64,000 bases of DNA from Owenia fusiformis (taxonomy: Eukaryota; Annelida; Polychaeta; Sabellida; Oweniidae), in contig CAIIXF020000006.1 of assembly GCA_903813345.2 (NCBI GenBank), forward strand, positions 18,795,936 through 18,859,935. Direction: 5' to 3'. A program made the translations under genes and the position numbers. Below are positions 1-10,756 of the stretch, piece after piece. Each line of letters starts with the position of its first letter. Within the stretch, counting starts at the first letter, position 1. The notes under the pieces are model-generated. The model was not told the DNA's origin. It saw only the letters and a list, made by a program, of their open reading frames with translations, and did no database searches.

Positions 1-1605
1 CTGGTCCAACACGGTTGTATTAATATCTGGATTATCCTTGGGGATATCCCCCCTATTTAAACGATCATTATACTCTTGGTAGAATTGCTCATTGAAGTTT
101 CCATTAAAATCATTATGCAAGGATTTAAAATCATTATTCCATTTTGTTAATACCTCATCGATGTCATTTGTTAATGAGCCATCGGCCTTCCTGACCTCGA
201 GCGGAATTCTATTCTGCCGTTGTGTATTCACTCCAGTGAGACCAATTGACTTCCAGAAAGACGTTGGATTTGACCTCAAGTCTTTGATGAGTTGTTGGTT
301 CTGATCTTGCTTGAAATTGCGCTTTGCTTTACGCTTTACCCTATCAAAATGTTTACGTTTGTGTACATATTCTTGTTTTAAAGCCTGCTTAGTAGCAGAG
401 TTGGGCCTCGCTTTGGTCCATTTTCTTTCCGTTTCCGTATATGCCGACCACAACTGGGTCAATTCATCCGTCCAATACGGTTGATTTGGTCTAAAATACT
501 TCGTTCCATTTCCTGACCTAGGTCTAATGGTACTATAGTCCAATCTGGCGTCCATTTCAGACAATAGTGTTTCACAATACTTTGAGTATATATTGTCCAA
601 AGCGCCCTGTGACCGCTCGGCCATTGCAATATTTTCCAACAAAATGTCAATCTGATCTACAATGTTATTGGACGAGAAAAAATCACGTGGTATGCTTTTC
701 ACATTGTATTTTCGATAACCTTCCCTGTCGTAATCCTGTACGTTTTGCGAGTCCACACCTGTAGACTGGGTACAATGCACACTATGATCAATTTTCCACA
801 TCAATAGCGAATGATCAGGTATTGAATGGCCAGGCTGGTAATCTAACTGACCACATAATTTAGATGTTGAAGTTACGACAAAATCTCTGAAATTGCTAAG
901 CATGTCATGTGACAGAATGCAGTAGTCCACGACTGAATGGCCGGTTGTTGAAATATACGTATAGTCATTATCGGCTTGTAAACCATTTCGTCCATTCAGA
1001 ATGCAGCAATTAGAGTCCTGTAAGAAATTGATCAGCTTATCTCCATACGAATTTGTTTTGAAGTCAATAACGTTGCGTTGTGGGACGTCGTCGATACCGA
1101 CAATGTAGTCATCCATGTTTCCTATCCTGCTGTTACAATCGGTGCATATGAAGAAATTCGAACACGTTTGGTACAGATATATATGGGTTAATAAATTATC
1201 ATAAAATTCCTCTGGGTTACTCCTAGAGGATCCTTCGGGTGGTAAATAGGCCACACAGGCACATAACACATTACATTCATTTGACTTATCCACTAATTTT
1301 AACCACATAATTCCCTCGCATTCTTTATTTAAAACGATCACATCAAACTTATATAAAACACTTGATTTTACTAAAAAACCAACACCTCCAGATCCGGATC
1401 GTGCTCTTACATTGTGTGCACGGTTATGCCCGAACCACTTATATCCTAACACATTAAGGGATTCATTACCGATCAAATGGGTTTCAGCTATTCCAATTAT
1501 ATCAAGATCATGATATTTTATCACCTCCATAATGAATTTATATTTGTTGCTCTCACTAGATACAGGAACACCTCGCACGTTCCAGAAACCTGTGACCAGG
1601 CATCC
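1..1605 (-). CDS. non-LTR retrotransposon ORF2, N-terminal part (endonuclease; runs off window)
   Basis: A reading frame of 535 codons on the minus strand is open from just after the ORF1 stop to the window edge. I read it line by line from codon 1 to 535 and saw no stop. It begins with a FWNVRG block (residues 7-12), then IIGIAETHLIG, SGSGGVGFLVK, a metal-site-like CTDCNSRIGNMDD block, VVDYCILS and IPDHSLL near residue 270. This order is that of the apurinic-like (EEP) endonuclease of CR1/L2/Jockey-type LINE ORF2 proteins, which nicks target DNA for reverse transcription. A charged linker follows (KRKHFDRVKRKAKRN), and the frame leaves the window before the reverse transcriptase. There is no upstream Met: the first in-frame ATG is codon 26, after the FWNVRG block. 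The clade is not settled. Confidence 0.85.
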
Positions 1606-1608
1606 CTA
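1606..1608 (-). promoter_or_regulatory. in-frame UAG separating ORF1 and ORF2 (possible readthrough or reinitiation site)
   Basis: ORF1 ends CAA-UAG-GGA and the ORF2 frame continues without change. UAG followed by G is the context of known readthrough sites such as the gammaretroviral gag-pol junction. Five bases after the stop is a perfect 4-bp stem (CCUG/CAGG), then a longer imperfect one (CUGGAAC/GUUCCUG). Recoding is inference only. Confidence 0.4.
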
Positions 1609-2487
1609 TTGTGGACCATTGTTGGGTGTATTATTACGGGCATTAGTATTGGTTTGCTGACTTGGTGTTGCTGCTGACTGGCCAATCACTCGTGCGGGGT
1701 TCCTCGGTAAAATTCGACCGTTAACTAAGTTAAAGTCCTGCTGTTTCCCAACAGCTCGTAAAACTGTTTGAAGATTAGAGTTCATTTTTTGTGCATCATT
1801 AGAAATAAAATCATTCACATAAATGTTCGAGTATATTGCTGATTGTTTAAGAGCTGGCTTCCGTTTGAAGATCTCCGTTCTGTCGGACTCGCGAACCTCT
1901 GCGACAATAATCCCTGGATATTGAGAACCTTGTCGCTTTGGAATCCTTTTGGCACTAACAACTTTAGTATCAGTCAATTTCAGGCCAACCTTAACGAACT
2001 CGTTGACCTTGGCAAGACAATCTTCATTATCAGATTCAGAAACGTTTTTAATCACAATTTTGCAAAGGTTTATTGAATCTTTCAAATTATTGACATCATG
2101 AGATATACCATCTATTTGAGACTGCAAATCATTGTTTACCTTGATAATATCCTGTTTCAGCAAATTTTTCGTAATATCCAGTTTTTCTTCGATTTTAGAC
2201 ATTATTCGCTCCTCTCTAATAACCATATCTGACTGCATAGTATCAAGTTTATCACTTAGCTTTTTCTGGTCATCCACTAATTTGTGTAACAGTGACAACA
2301 CTGGGTCAACGAGTTCTTTACTGCACTGTGCGTTTGGCTCTGCAGTCATGCGGACAGGGCATGGTTCCGCCATATTGGTTATTGACTTTTGTTGACCTCG
2401 AGTTTTCTTTGAAACTTTGCAGCTTGAGCTTTCGATATCCGCCTTCCTTTTCGATCTCTCTATCGCGTCATGAAGTGAAGCCATCAT
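1606..2487 (-). CDS. non-LTR retrotransposon ORF1 protein
   Basis: The product is 293 aa. A basic Lys/Arg-rich N terminus (residues 10-35) is followed by a long predicted coiled coil (about 65-140, e.g. LLHKLVDDQKKLSDKLD), then a segment like the RRM/CTD of L1-type ORF1 (CKIVIKNVSESDNEDC, VVSAKRIPKRQG, PGIIVAEVRESDRTEIF). The tail is Asn/Thr/Gln-rich. Proteins of this layout bind element RNA and form the trimeric RNP of LINEs. It lies directly upstream of ORF2, in the same frame, separated by one TAG codon. No CCHC knuckle is visible. It is intact and so probably a young copy. Confidence 0.8.
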   Translation of the reverse strand: MMASLHDAIERSKRKADIESSSCKVSKKTRGQQKSITNMAEPCPVRMTAEPNAQCSKELVDPVLSLLHKLVDDQKKLSDKLDTMQSDMVIREERIMSKIEEKLDITKNLLKQDIIKVNNDLQSQIDGISHDVNNLKDSINLCKIVIKNVSESDNEDCLAKVNEFVKVGLKLTDTKVVSAKRIPKRQGSQYPGIIVAEVRESDRTEIFKRKPALKQSAIYSNIYVNDFISNDAQKMNSNLQTVLRAVGKQQDFNLVNGRILPRNPARVIGQSAATPSQQTNTNARNNTPNNGPQ

Positions 2488-4290
2488 TCATACAACACAC
2501 TGTATATACATAAATTGGTAGAATATCCTTGAATATCCTTGGATTGAAATGATGATTTGTGGGATTTTTATCAATTGCACGGATAAAAAGGATTCATACT
2601 AAACAATGTAAACATCATATGTATGTGAATACAGTAATACAACTTCAATCAATCCAACGAAACAAGCAGCGTAACACAAATAGATTATTTAAAGACTGTT
2701 GAACGTTTAAAGTCGAAATGGAAGTGTCGAGTCACACTGCGGTACATGGTAGCTTTACATCAAAAATAGAACACGAAAAAGAAGGATATACACGCCTAAG
2801 TAAAACATAAAAAGGATCTTAGTTAATAGACTCATTCCTTACATAAGTTTCCATTTTGAGAACTGATACCAAAGGCCAACATGGTATTTTACCTAAAACA
2901 CCGCATATTGAACAAATCACGCAATAAAATGGACATATTGTAAAGAAAAACACTTCAGATGTGACTTAATATTTTTTCGAGCACATAAACTCGACATTAG
3001 GAGCTTTTCGATGGCACGTTAAGGTTAGTAAGGCATAAATAACATTTTAAGCACTGTTAAGGATATGTAATAACACACATTATCAAATGGACATTTCTTG
3101 AGGTTTGCATTTTATTTATCCTGTATATTCACATCTCTCCTCAATAATTGAGGTAGGAGAAAATATAAAAATGAGAAACAATTTAATAGAGCAAATTTAT
3201 CAACTGAACTGCTGACAAGCACGTACTTGATGGCATGTGTTAAGAATTTAAAGTAAGACTACGCAATAATTGCGCCGGCGAAGGATTATTTTTACATGAG
3301 TTTTAGCATATGTTTTTGTGCATGTATTTTGCACCTGAAAAGTGAATGTGAACTTTAAAAAGAATACATGTGAAGCGATTGCGTATTTGGAAGTTGGTTG
3401 TTGGAATTCAAGCGCATATTGAATTCTACCTAACGTAACATGTATCCAGGTATTTTGGCATGGACTCTCGAAACTAAAGAGTTACAAGGTATGGCACATA
3501 GCCCAGATCTCCACTGTTAGTTTTAGCGCCGTTAGTTAAGCCTCTCTTCGACGTACCTGAAAATCACAGAAAATTGAAATGTTTCGGCTGAAACTGAACC
3601 GACATAGTTAAGTTACGTCTCATCTTTTGGATTTAAAAGAGATCAGTCAATATTAAACATCAATTTCTTAATTAATGGTTTGTTGATGAAAGGAGCTTTA
3701 ACAGGTGTATACTACTTTGGGCATCGGTTGGGTTAAAACTTGTAGAATAGCCTTTAACTTGTAAAGAGCTGAAATCAAAAGTCATAACCACCTCTCTTTT
3801 AGACCCCCAGGAGGAAATCCTTTATGGTTAAAGGTTGTGTTTAACTAGGGGATAATAAATTCAATATATTACACAAAATACTATAACAAAATAAAACATT
3901 GTGTATTATAAATAGAACACATAAACGTCAAATATTTTTGTTTTTCTGCCACATTTTTCTGCTTCGCGAAACTTGTTAATAATATATTGGATTTTGGTAA
4001 TCCAGTCTTGGGTAAAGCTAATCTCGTTATGATTTAAGAAAAGATTACAATTTGGCAAAACAAGTTTATTTAAAACAAACATCCTTGACGTAACGCCTAC
4101 CAACCTTTACGTAACAAACATAGGAAACGACACTTATAAATTGTAAACAAACACTTCTATAAATTGATTTGGCAACAAAAATGAATCCAGCATGGTTTCA
4201 TGTTTAGAATTATCAACTCAATTAATGATGAAAAACAATATTACATATCACTGATATATTGAATCGCGCAAATAGAACAATATCTTAATT
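2488..4290. other. no gene recognised; probable LINE 5' end plus intergenic DNA
   Basis: The first part must contain the 5'UTR of the minus-strand LINE, but I could not place its 5' boundary or a target duplication. A short direct repeat (GAATATCCTT twice) lies at about 2521-2540. The rest is AT-rich with only short random frames. It may contain an untranslated first exon of the RASSF-like gene, since that gene's coding exon begins at a splice acceptor. Confidence 0.4.
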
Positions 4291-4308
4291 ATCATTCTGT
4301 GTACTTGC

Positions 4309-4310
4309 AG
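4309..4310 (+). other. splice acceptor of the RASSF-like coding exon
   Basis: A pyrimidine-containing tract and CTTGCAG precede AGAACAAAAAC. The acceptor implies at least one upstream non-coding exon; its donor was not identified. Confidence 0.55.
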
Positions 4311-4334
4311 AGAACAAAAACAACAGGTGTGGCG

Positions 4335-6377
4335 ATGGAAAAGGCGATGGAGAAGTCAGTACCAGATATAACGGAACTACCCGTGTGGGTTGGATGTACA
4401 GTGAAATGGGTGACAGGCCTTACGAAACGTACCACCTGTGACGATATCATATACGCCCTTCTTCATAACGAAGGAAACCCAGATGAAGAGAAAAACACTG
4501 CTAATTATACAATTTATGAACGTTGGGGAGGTGTTGAGAAACCACTGAAAGGACGTACAAAAATTCTTAAACTTTGGCGATCCTGGGGATCCGAACTCGA
4601 AACTGTTGAATTTTACCTACGTAAGAATCAAGACTATGTGGACAGTTCGGAAATATTTCGATCAAGAAGGTATCGCAAAGCTCACCACAAGCTTCGCCAA
4701 CAAAGACGTAATAATAGGAAAACATCAGAATCATCTGCATCTAGTGATAAAGACAAACAAGCTGAAACAACAGTGAAAGCAAAGACTCTAGAAGGCTTGG
4801 TTAAGCTGGTCTTATCTCAGGAGAAAACCTTAAGAGAACAATGTGAACGTATTGAACATACTGATAAATGTATCGATGACTATGAAACCAAAATACATGC
4901 TCATAGAGTCGTTGAAAATGGTCATAATTACGTACAAGATGCCTACCTACACGAGAAAGGACATAACACGTCCAGCTCGGATGAAATGGATGCTAATGAT
5001 TTAGAAAAATACCTGAACCTTTTACAACATCTCGTGCAGGTGGAAACAAAACTTGCAGAGGAAAATAAAAAGATCGACCAGCTGTCTAATCAGATCTTAG
5101 AATTTTCTCAAATCTCAGACATCACTTCAGCGCTTGACACCACAACTGTGAAATATCCTAGATTTTCAACTCCAATGGGCAACAATAACCAAATCAATAC
5201 TCACCAAATCAAACTGAGGGGCTTAACTGAGACCTCACAGAAATACCTCGACATGAGCCTTGTTGACACTGAAGCTGAAACCGAAGAGTTATCCCAAACT
5301 TTCAGGGTGGAGCAACTCAAACTTAAATATAAAATGAAAAGAGAGGCTCCTTCTCCTGTTGTTAACGATACCGTTGATGTTTCACAACTTTATGTTACAG
5401 CATGCGAGGAACCAACTGAAGATATTGACAATGCATCCATGTGGGTCAATGCTAACAATAGCAATGCATTGGAGCAGGTCCAAAGTGCTCTGGATGAATC
5501 AATATTCCACCATGATAGTCAATGTAAACAGAATGCTCAGCTTGAGACTGATATCACTACGATAGATGATCAGTTAAAACTGAAGCGTCTTGAACTTTCC
5601 ACACTTGAAGATGCGCTTGTTCTGTCTGAAGAGCGTGAACGAGAACAACCGCCGAAACTCAAGCCAAAACATAATGCTTCAAAGGACACTGGTTTTCCCT
5701 ATGAGGATAATCAAAAGCCACCACGCCCACCGAGAATCGATATGAAGAAAGTGGGTGATAGTACTGAAAACAAACTTTCGGTTGAAGAGCAATGTAAATT
5801 ACTTATTCTAGGGGACTGCGTAAATATGACTCACATAGGTGGCAGCACCAGTCCCGGGAGTTCCATATCCGACGAAGGATATGGTAACTCTAACAGTTTT
5901 GATAGCTCGAGTAACGACGAGCAAAGTCCGCTACCTCGTGAAGACACCAACCCCACTAAATCCATCCTTTCTAAGCCTAAATACAAAGGTGACTATATCG
6001 ATCATATTGATCAGGATATCCATGAAGTGCGCGATGATAGTGCAATGGACGTGGCTTTCAAGCCAACTGCGAACTCTACCACGTGTCACGAAAATATCAA
6101 GGACGATATTTCACAACAATTTACAATTCAGGGCAGTCCAAACTCATCAAAAACGCTCACTATTACTGACACGTATATCCAACAATACATACGGGCCAAA
6201 TCTTCGTCTTCGGGGGCGCTTCACAACTCCAGGAAACGTCGCGTGACGTTCGGTGGAGTTACTTACGATACACTAGGAGATGACAGTGACTCTAATTCAG
6301 ATACAGGGCTCAGTTCTCTGCACAGTGAGGATGTCAGCCCTGCCCCAATGAACACTGTTTTAGAAACACTCGTTTAA
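4335..6377 (+). CDS. RASSF10: N-terminal RASSF family protein (RASSF9/10-like), Ras-association domain
   Basis: The product is 680 aa from the ATG at 4335. The frame is open 5' to a GTG at 4299, but CTTGCAG at 4304-4310 looks like a splice acceptor, so the exon probably starts at 4311 and ATG 4335 is the first start. Residues ~16-98 form a Ras-association/ubiquitin-like domain: VWVGCTVKWVTGLTKRTT, then YTIYERWGGVEKPLKGRTKI and LKLWRSWG, which is the RASSF7-10 signature. Coiled-coil-prone segments follow (about 150-190 and 220-260, and around 400-430). A long Ser/Asp-rich disordered tail ends with RKRRVTFGGVTYDTLG and DTGLSSLHSED, reminiscent of the vertebrate RASSF10 C terminus. N-terminal RASSF proteins are scaffolds linking Ras/Rap-type GTPases to junction, mitotic or Wnt/Hippo regulation. 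Vertebrate RASSF9 and RASSF10 are shorter (about 435-510 aa). Assignment to RASSF10 rather than the RASSF9/10 ancestor is uncertain. Confidence 0.85.
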   Translation: MEKAMEKSVPDITELPVWVGCTVKWVTGLTKRTTCDDIIYALLHNEGNPDEEKNTANYTIYERWGGVEKPLKGRTKILKLWRSWGSELETVEFYLRKNQDYVDSSEIFRSRRYRKAHHKLRQQRRNNRKTSESSASSDKDKQAETTVKAKTLEGLVKLVLSQEKTLREQCERIEHTDKCIDDYETKIHAHRVVENGHNYVQDAYLHEKGHNTSSSDEMDANDLEKYLNLLQHLVQVETKLAEENKKIDQLSNQILEFSQISDITSALDTTTVKYPRFSTPMGNNNQINTHQIKLRGLTETSQKYLDMSLVDTEAETEELSQTFRVEQLKLKYKMKREAPSPVVNDTVDVSQLYVTACEEPTEDIDNASMWVNANNSNALEQVQSALDESIFHHDSQCKQNAQLETDITTIDDQLKLKRLELSTLEDALVLSEEREREQPPKLKPKHNASKDTGFPYEDNQKPPRPPRIDMKKVGDSTENKLSVEEQCKLLILGDCVNMTHIGGSTSPGSSISDEGYGNSNSFDSSSNDEQSPLPREDTNPTKSILSKPKYKGDYIDHIDQDIHEVRDDSAMDVAFKPTANSTTCHENIKDDISQQFTIQGSPNSSKTLTITDTYIQQYIRAKSSSSGALHNSRKRRVTFGGVTYDTLGDDSDSNSDTGLSSLHSEDVSPAPMNTVLETLV

Positions 6378-7142
6378 AAACATTAGACAAACCCATTTCT
6401 TAAAAAGGAACGCCATCTGATCCTATAAGGAAAAACAGTTTCCTAGTTTCGTTCAGTGTACATTCAACGAAATGCTTTGACATGTTTGAACATTGTTATT
6501 TGCCAAAATTGCAGTATTTATGCCAATTCCTTATCTAATGTGACAGCGGATGAATTAATCCATGAGATTAGTAGTTAAATTAAATGTTTATTTGAGGGTA
6601 AGATCAGAGATAAGGGGTGACACAATTTGTATTCTATAAAATAGGTATGACAAGGAATGGTATGAGATTGAGATATCACATGCAGTGTTCTTCATTAGGC
6701 AACATTTAGTGTTGATCTGTCACTCTGTTTGAAGTATCAGCACTCAGTTTAGATAAAGCACCGCCCACTTGTATAAATATAACAATATTTGAGATCGGTA
6801 CTCAAATTTCAACAACGTTTACAAATGTTGATCACCCTGTTTCAATCCTCATTTTGAAAAAGTTTGGAGAAAATTGTTGTTCTCTATCTCTGACTACGCC
6901 ATTTACAACTGTGAGTTCTTGAGTAAGTTCTGTATATTAAACCACTCAATTACAATATATACATGTATATTGTGTATCACATGTAGCTGTCACATTTGTG
7001 TCTTCAAACGTTGCCCATTGTGCTTTGTAATCACACAAAACGTCTCAATGGGTCTGAATTTATTTACAATTCGTGTTTTTAAACAGCATTTTCGTATTGA
7101 ATATCGTTGAATGAGTTGTTAGGTAGAGTTGTATCAGCTCTA

Positions 7143-7239
7143 AATAAACAGGAATGTTTTAATTGAGTCTCAAAAGATATTCAATTTTGCTGTAAAGTTT
7201 GTTTTAAAAGCTATAGAGTTATGTTGTTTGTTCAATAAA
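7143..7239 (+). terminator. candidate polyadenylation signals of the RASSF-like gene
   Basis: AATAAA occurs at 7143-7148 and again at 7234-7239, about 770 and 860 nt after the RASSF-like stop codon. Between 6378 and here I see only an AT-rich 3'UTR-like sequence. Confidence 0.4.
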
Positions 7240-8150
7240 AAGTCAGTCTATGAGACGTCATAGTTTATTAGGGATGGTAAAGCCGGTACATATTGTGTAA
7301 AAACGTTCTTTTAAATATATGAATTTATTAATAAAATATCAACAATATTATAAACGACTTTATTATACTCATTTTGAAAGATATTCTCAAATGTATTAAA
7401 CCAAGTTTCAAATGTCGTGTTAATAAACATTTTGAAATCTATTCGAATTCAGTCCATGTCACCACAAGTGGCAATACCGACCACAAATCAAATACAATTT
7501 TTGTTTGGGTCGCAATTAAGTTTATTGAAAACGATGCCCTTTAAATACTCAGTATTCAACGTTGTTTGATCCTCTGCTGTCGCGTCTTAAGTTTGACTCT
7601 CCTTGACTTTGCAAACAGAAGTTCAATGCCAAATCCGTCTGTTTGAAAATCAGTCTAACAGACCTTTCAATTCATTCATAAAACAGATTGACTTTATCTT
7701 CAGGATTAGGGTAAATAATTGCTTTTTAAGCCACCGACTATTGAAACACTTTGTGTACTTTAGCGTAGTGGTACACAGATTTGTTAACGGTCTTGCTAAT
7801 GTAAATATTGTGTTTCGCTTTGTTGCTCATCAATTTCAAAATACATGAAAAGTAATATTATGAATATGACACTTGCTGCATCTAAAGTTAAACATGACTC
7901 TCTCATTCATGTATCTTGATAGATAATTTCCATCGAAATAACTAATAGAATCCCACCAGGTTTAGCAACACTGATTAACACTCATGGGCGTTTACTATAC
8001 AGTGCTTTCAAACACACGTCCATGCAAGAAGCCCAGGTATGGTGTCCTATATACCTAACTACATGTAGCTGTGCAAGGAACATTCGTTTTTAAAGAACAT
8101 GAACACAAAAATATGTCCATCATTTAGGGGAACCTCTACATTTGAAAATG
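7240..8150. other. intergenic, nothing recognised
   Basis: AT-rich, with no conserved frame, RNA gene or clear repeat seen. Confidence 0.5.
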
Positions 8151-8157
8151 ATTTTTA

Positions 8158-8275
8158 TGTCACCAACAAAAAGTTGGGACATATTGTTATGGTCTCCGTT
8201 TTTTGTGACGGTGGTTGGCGTCCGGTGGGTGGCAGTTGATGGTTGGTGGTTGGCGGTCGGCGTCTGTTACTAATA
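8158..8275. repeat. interspersed-repeat fragment (GTCACCAACAAAAAGTTGGGAC hairpin and GGTGG-rich tract)
   Basis: ATGTCACC then AAAAGTTGGGACATATTG, followed by a GTTGG/GGTGG-rich tract. Related pieces (CAATATGTCACC, CCACCA-type spacing) recur at about 25030-25070 and 51740-51850, so this is part of a dispersed family resembling the end of pearl-type elements. Confidence 0.4.
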
Positions 8276-8279
8276 GTAC

Positions 8280-9478
8280 AGAGGTTAAGCTACACGTATT
8301 TAACAAAACTTGAACGTGAACTTCAATGCGCGCGCAGATAAATGACGTCGGATTTGTTTATTTCCTGTGGGCCAGCGTGAAGTTTACAGGTTTTTACATG
8401 AGATTATCATATTCGTGCAATTACAGACGCGTATTCAACAAAGCATGAACGTGTACTTCTATGCGCGCGCAGGGAAATGACGTCAGTTTAGTCTACTTTC
8501 TACAGGTAAGCGTGAAAGTTACAGGTTTTTACGTGTAGATGAGGGATTACACGTCGCTCATTACGTGATTGATTTTAGCTATGTTCTAGGATGGCCCTGG
8601 AGCCTATATTTGATACAGACAATCTTGCTTGTTATATTGGTAAACCCCAATCCTTAATTGGAAATAAGAATACATTTTAATGGGTAAATGACAACTTCAA
8701 ATGTGATCGTTTGTTCATTCCGTACAATATCAACAGGCAGGGCCAATTTGATACCCGGGGCTTAGTACAATATGTATACTAAACGAAATGAAATGACAAC
8801 CAGGGCCTACGATTGCCTTATTACTACATTCGATTTGAAAATGGCTATAGAAAATGCTTCAAAAGCAACTTTTACACTTTTGAAATGCCATGCAACTTTT
8901 TAATTCCTAAGATTATAATGTTTCATTTATTAATAACATATTTGGATAAGATGTAGGGATGTGTAGGATGCAAATGGATTTTGACAGACACAAAAAGACT
9001 TCCTGGTTTGGTATCTCTACCCCTGTACACTTTATGATTGAATATTGGCCCTAATAAGTGGCCCATTCATCAATGCAGTGCTGAATATAGGTCAACACGG
9101 TACTAGTGTACATAAAAATGTAATAATAAAAACAGTATATTCATTTTTTAAAATTAGATGAATTCATTTTTGATCATGGAAAGATCGTAATGAAGGGTGC
9201 ATTGAATATTAAATACAGCAAAAATAAAAAAAAACAAAATGTTTTGATGCGACTATTGTAGATACGAACCCAGGCCTAATGGACACGAGTTGGTAGTGCT
9301 ATCCATTACACCATAGAGACATGACCTTTAGACACAGTCACCACATAAATAGAGCTCCACGTCCACTGACATGGTTTCAGACGTGTAGCTTAACAGAAAA
9401 TTTTCTTAAACGTGTACTTGAGCGTGGACTTACGCGTTCAGGTTCACGGTTTGCATTTATACGTGTAGCTCAACCTCT
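8280..9478. mobile_element. ~1.2 kb terminal-inverted-repeat element (non-autonomous)
   Basis: The left end AGAGGTTAAGCTACACGTAT is answered at the right end by the inverse of AGAGGTTGAGCTACACGTAT. Similarity continues into GAACGTGAAC/GTTCAGGTTCAC. The left half has two direct ~120 bp repeats, each with CGCGCGCAG, AATGACGTC and GTTACAGGTTTTTAC-like blocks. I saw no transposase and no clear target duplication. A SINE-like piece lies inside near the right end. Confidence 0.6.
9248..9325 (-). repeat. degenerate tRNA-like / SINE-like segment
   Basis: The minus strand carries an A-box-like TGGTGTAATGGATAGCAC and, about 35 nt later, a B-box-like GGGTTCGTATC. The spacing suits an internal RNA polymerase III promoter, but the acceptor and anticodon stems do not pair well. 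It is more likely a tRNA-derived SINE head or tRNA relic than a working tRNA. Confidence 0.4.
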
Positions 9479-10236
9479 CAAATACTGTTTTGACTGACTT
9501 CAATTTTTTCTTATATTATATTATATTCAAACTCTATCACCTTATTACAATCCTTACACTCGCTAGATGCATTCACCGACACTCACATTTCGCTCTCCGG
9601 CTTTGCATTACGTTCCCAAACACTCTCATTTCAACCGTTCTCGTTGGAAAAGAACATATTCCTTGAATACTGTCCAACACTGACATCTATTGATGCAATG
9701 AGTGTTCAAATGTTAATACATTCGAAAACTCAACAAATCAAAGAAATCATTTGTAATATTCATTAACATTGATATTTTTGTTATAATTAGGGCACATCGA
9801 TTTTTAAACAAAAAATCATCTTCCTCATTATTATCACGAACACAGAAGACAATGTGTAAGGGATTTAGTTCAACCGAGGTTTTCTTTTATTAAGGATCCC
9901 TATATTTTGGACCACAGTGACATAGCTAGCCCAGGGAGTTTATTTCAATGTTGAAATGAGTTGTAACCTAGTAACCAAACCATAGATCGATTTTTTAAAT
10001 GCCAAGACTTAAATTATATTCTATTCAAACTCTATGTTTATGTTTATTAGCCTTTTACAGAATATTGATGTAGATGTTTTCCTAAATTAGTCACCCACTA
10101 CTTCTGCCAACTTAAAATTATGAAAATGATGAGGGTGATCAATTCATTTGGTTGTGATTTTAAGAATGACTCACGTTCTTGTCAAGAAGGTCGTGAAGAC
10201 TCTGCCTACATCTCGTGAAATCATGGAAAATGATGT
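9479..10236. other. intergenic, nothing recognised
   Basis: AT-rich, without conserved frames or clear repeats. Confidence 0.45.
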
Positions 10237-10527
10237 AACTTGAGATACTACGTGGCGACGCGCGCCTGATGTCAAGCGCAAGCCATGGGGCATTTTAGTT
10301 TAGATTCGAAATTCAACATAGAAGGTAATGGAAGCAAAGACTAAAAGAAAAAATCAATAGAATATTCTAGATTCAAAATTACTCGTTTGTTAAAATGTAA
10401 AACAATAGTATATCACAGAATATCACATGGTGGAGCTGCCGGGTATATTGAATTTCGAAACTAAAATGCCACATGGCTTGCGCTTGACATCTGGCGCGCT
10501 CGCCACGTGGTATCTCAAGTTACAAAA
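10237..10527. mobile_element. foldback MITE-like inverted repeat
   Basis: Two ~85 bp arms (10237-10322 and 10441-10527) are inverted copies. Shared blocks include GTAACTTGAGATAC, ACGTGGCGA, GTCAAGCGCAAGCCATG and CATTTTAGTTT/AAACTAAAATG. The arms are GC-richer than their surroundings. The intervening ~115 bp is AT-rich. No coding capacity. Confidence 0.65.
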
Positions 10528-10647
10528 CCAGATGAGAGAAGGAAACATCGCTCCATAACACATCCTAGGCTGCGAGATTTTGTTACCGAAATGGATCCGT
10601 TTTAGAAGAGTTCCATCGCACAGCAGTACGAGTACGTGAATAAGCAA

Positions 10648-10653
10648 TTTATT
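10648..10653 (-). terminator. candidate polyadenylation signal of glycosyltransferase copy A
   Basis: AATAAA on the minus strand, about 105 nt downstream of the copy A stop codon. Confidence 0.45.
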
Positions 10654-10756
10654 TATGATTGTTGATCATTGCTCATGTATTATTATGAATTAGTGAATTA
10701 CGAGTATATTAAAAAATCTGTGACTCATATCCAACGTTGAAGTTAAACGTAATGTT

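Noticed and set aside
4299-4334. RASSF N-terminal extension beginning at a GTG codon at 4299
   Set aside because: The segment crosses a good splice acceptor (CTTGCAG|AG) and has no ATG; the ATG at 4335 is preferred.
5839-6246. 135-codon plus-strand frame inside the RASSF coding exon
   Set aside because: Alternative-frame shadow of the RASSF-like CDS, without family features.
9248-9325. Functional tRNA gene
   Set aside because: A- and B-box-like words are present, but acceptor and anticodon stems do not pair; listed as SINE-like only.
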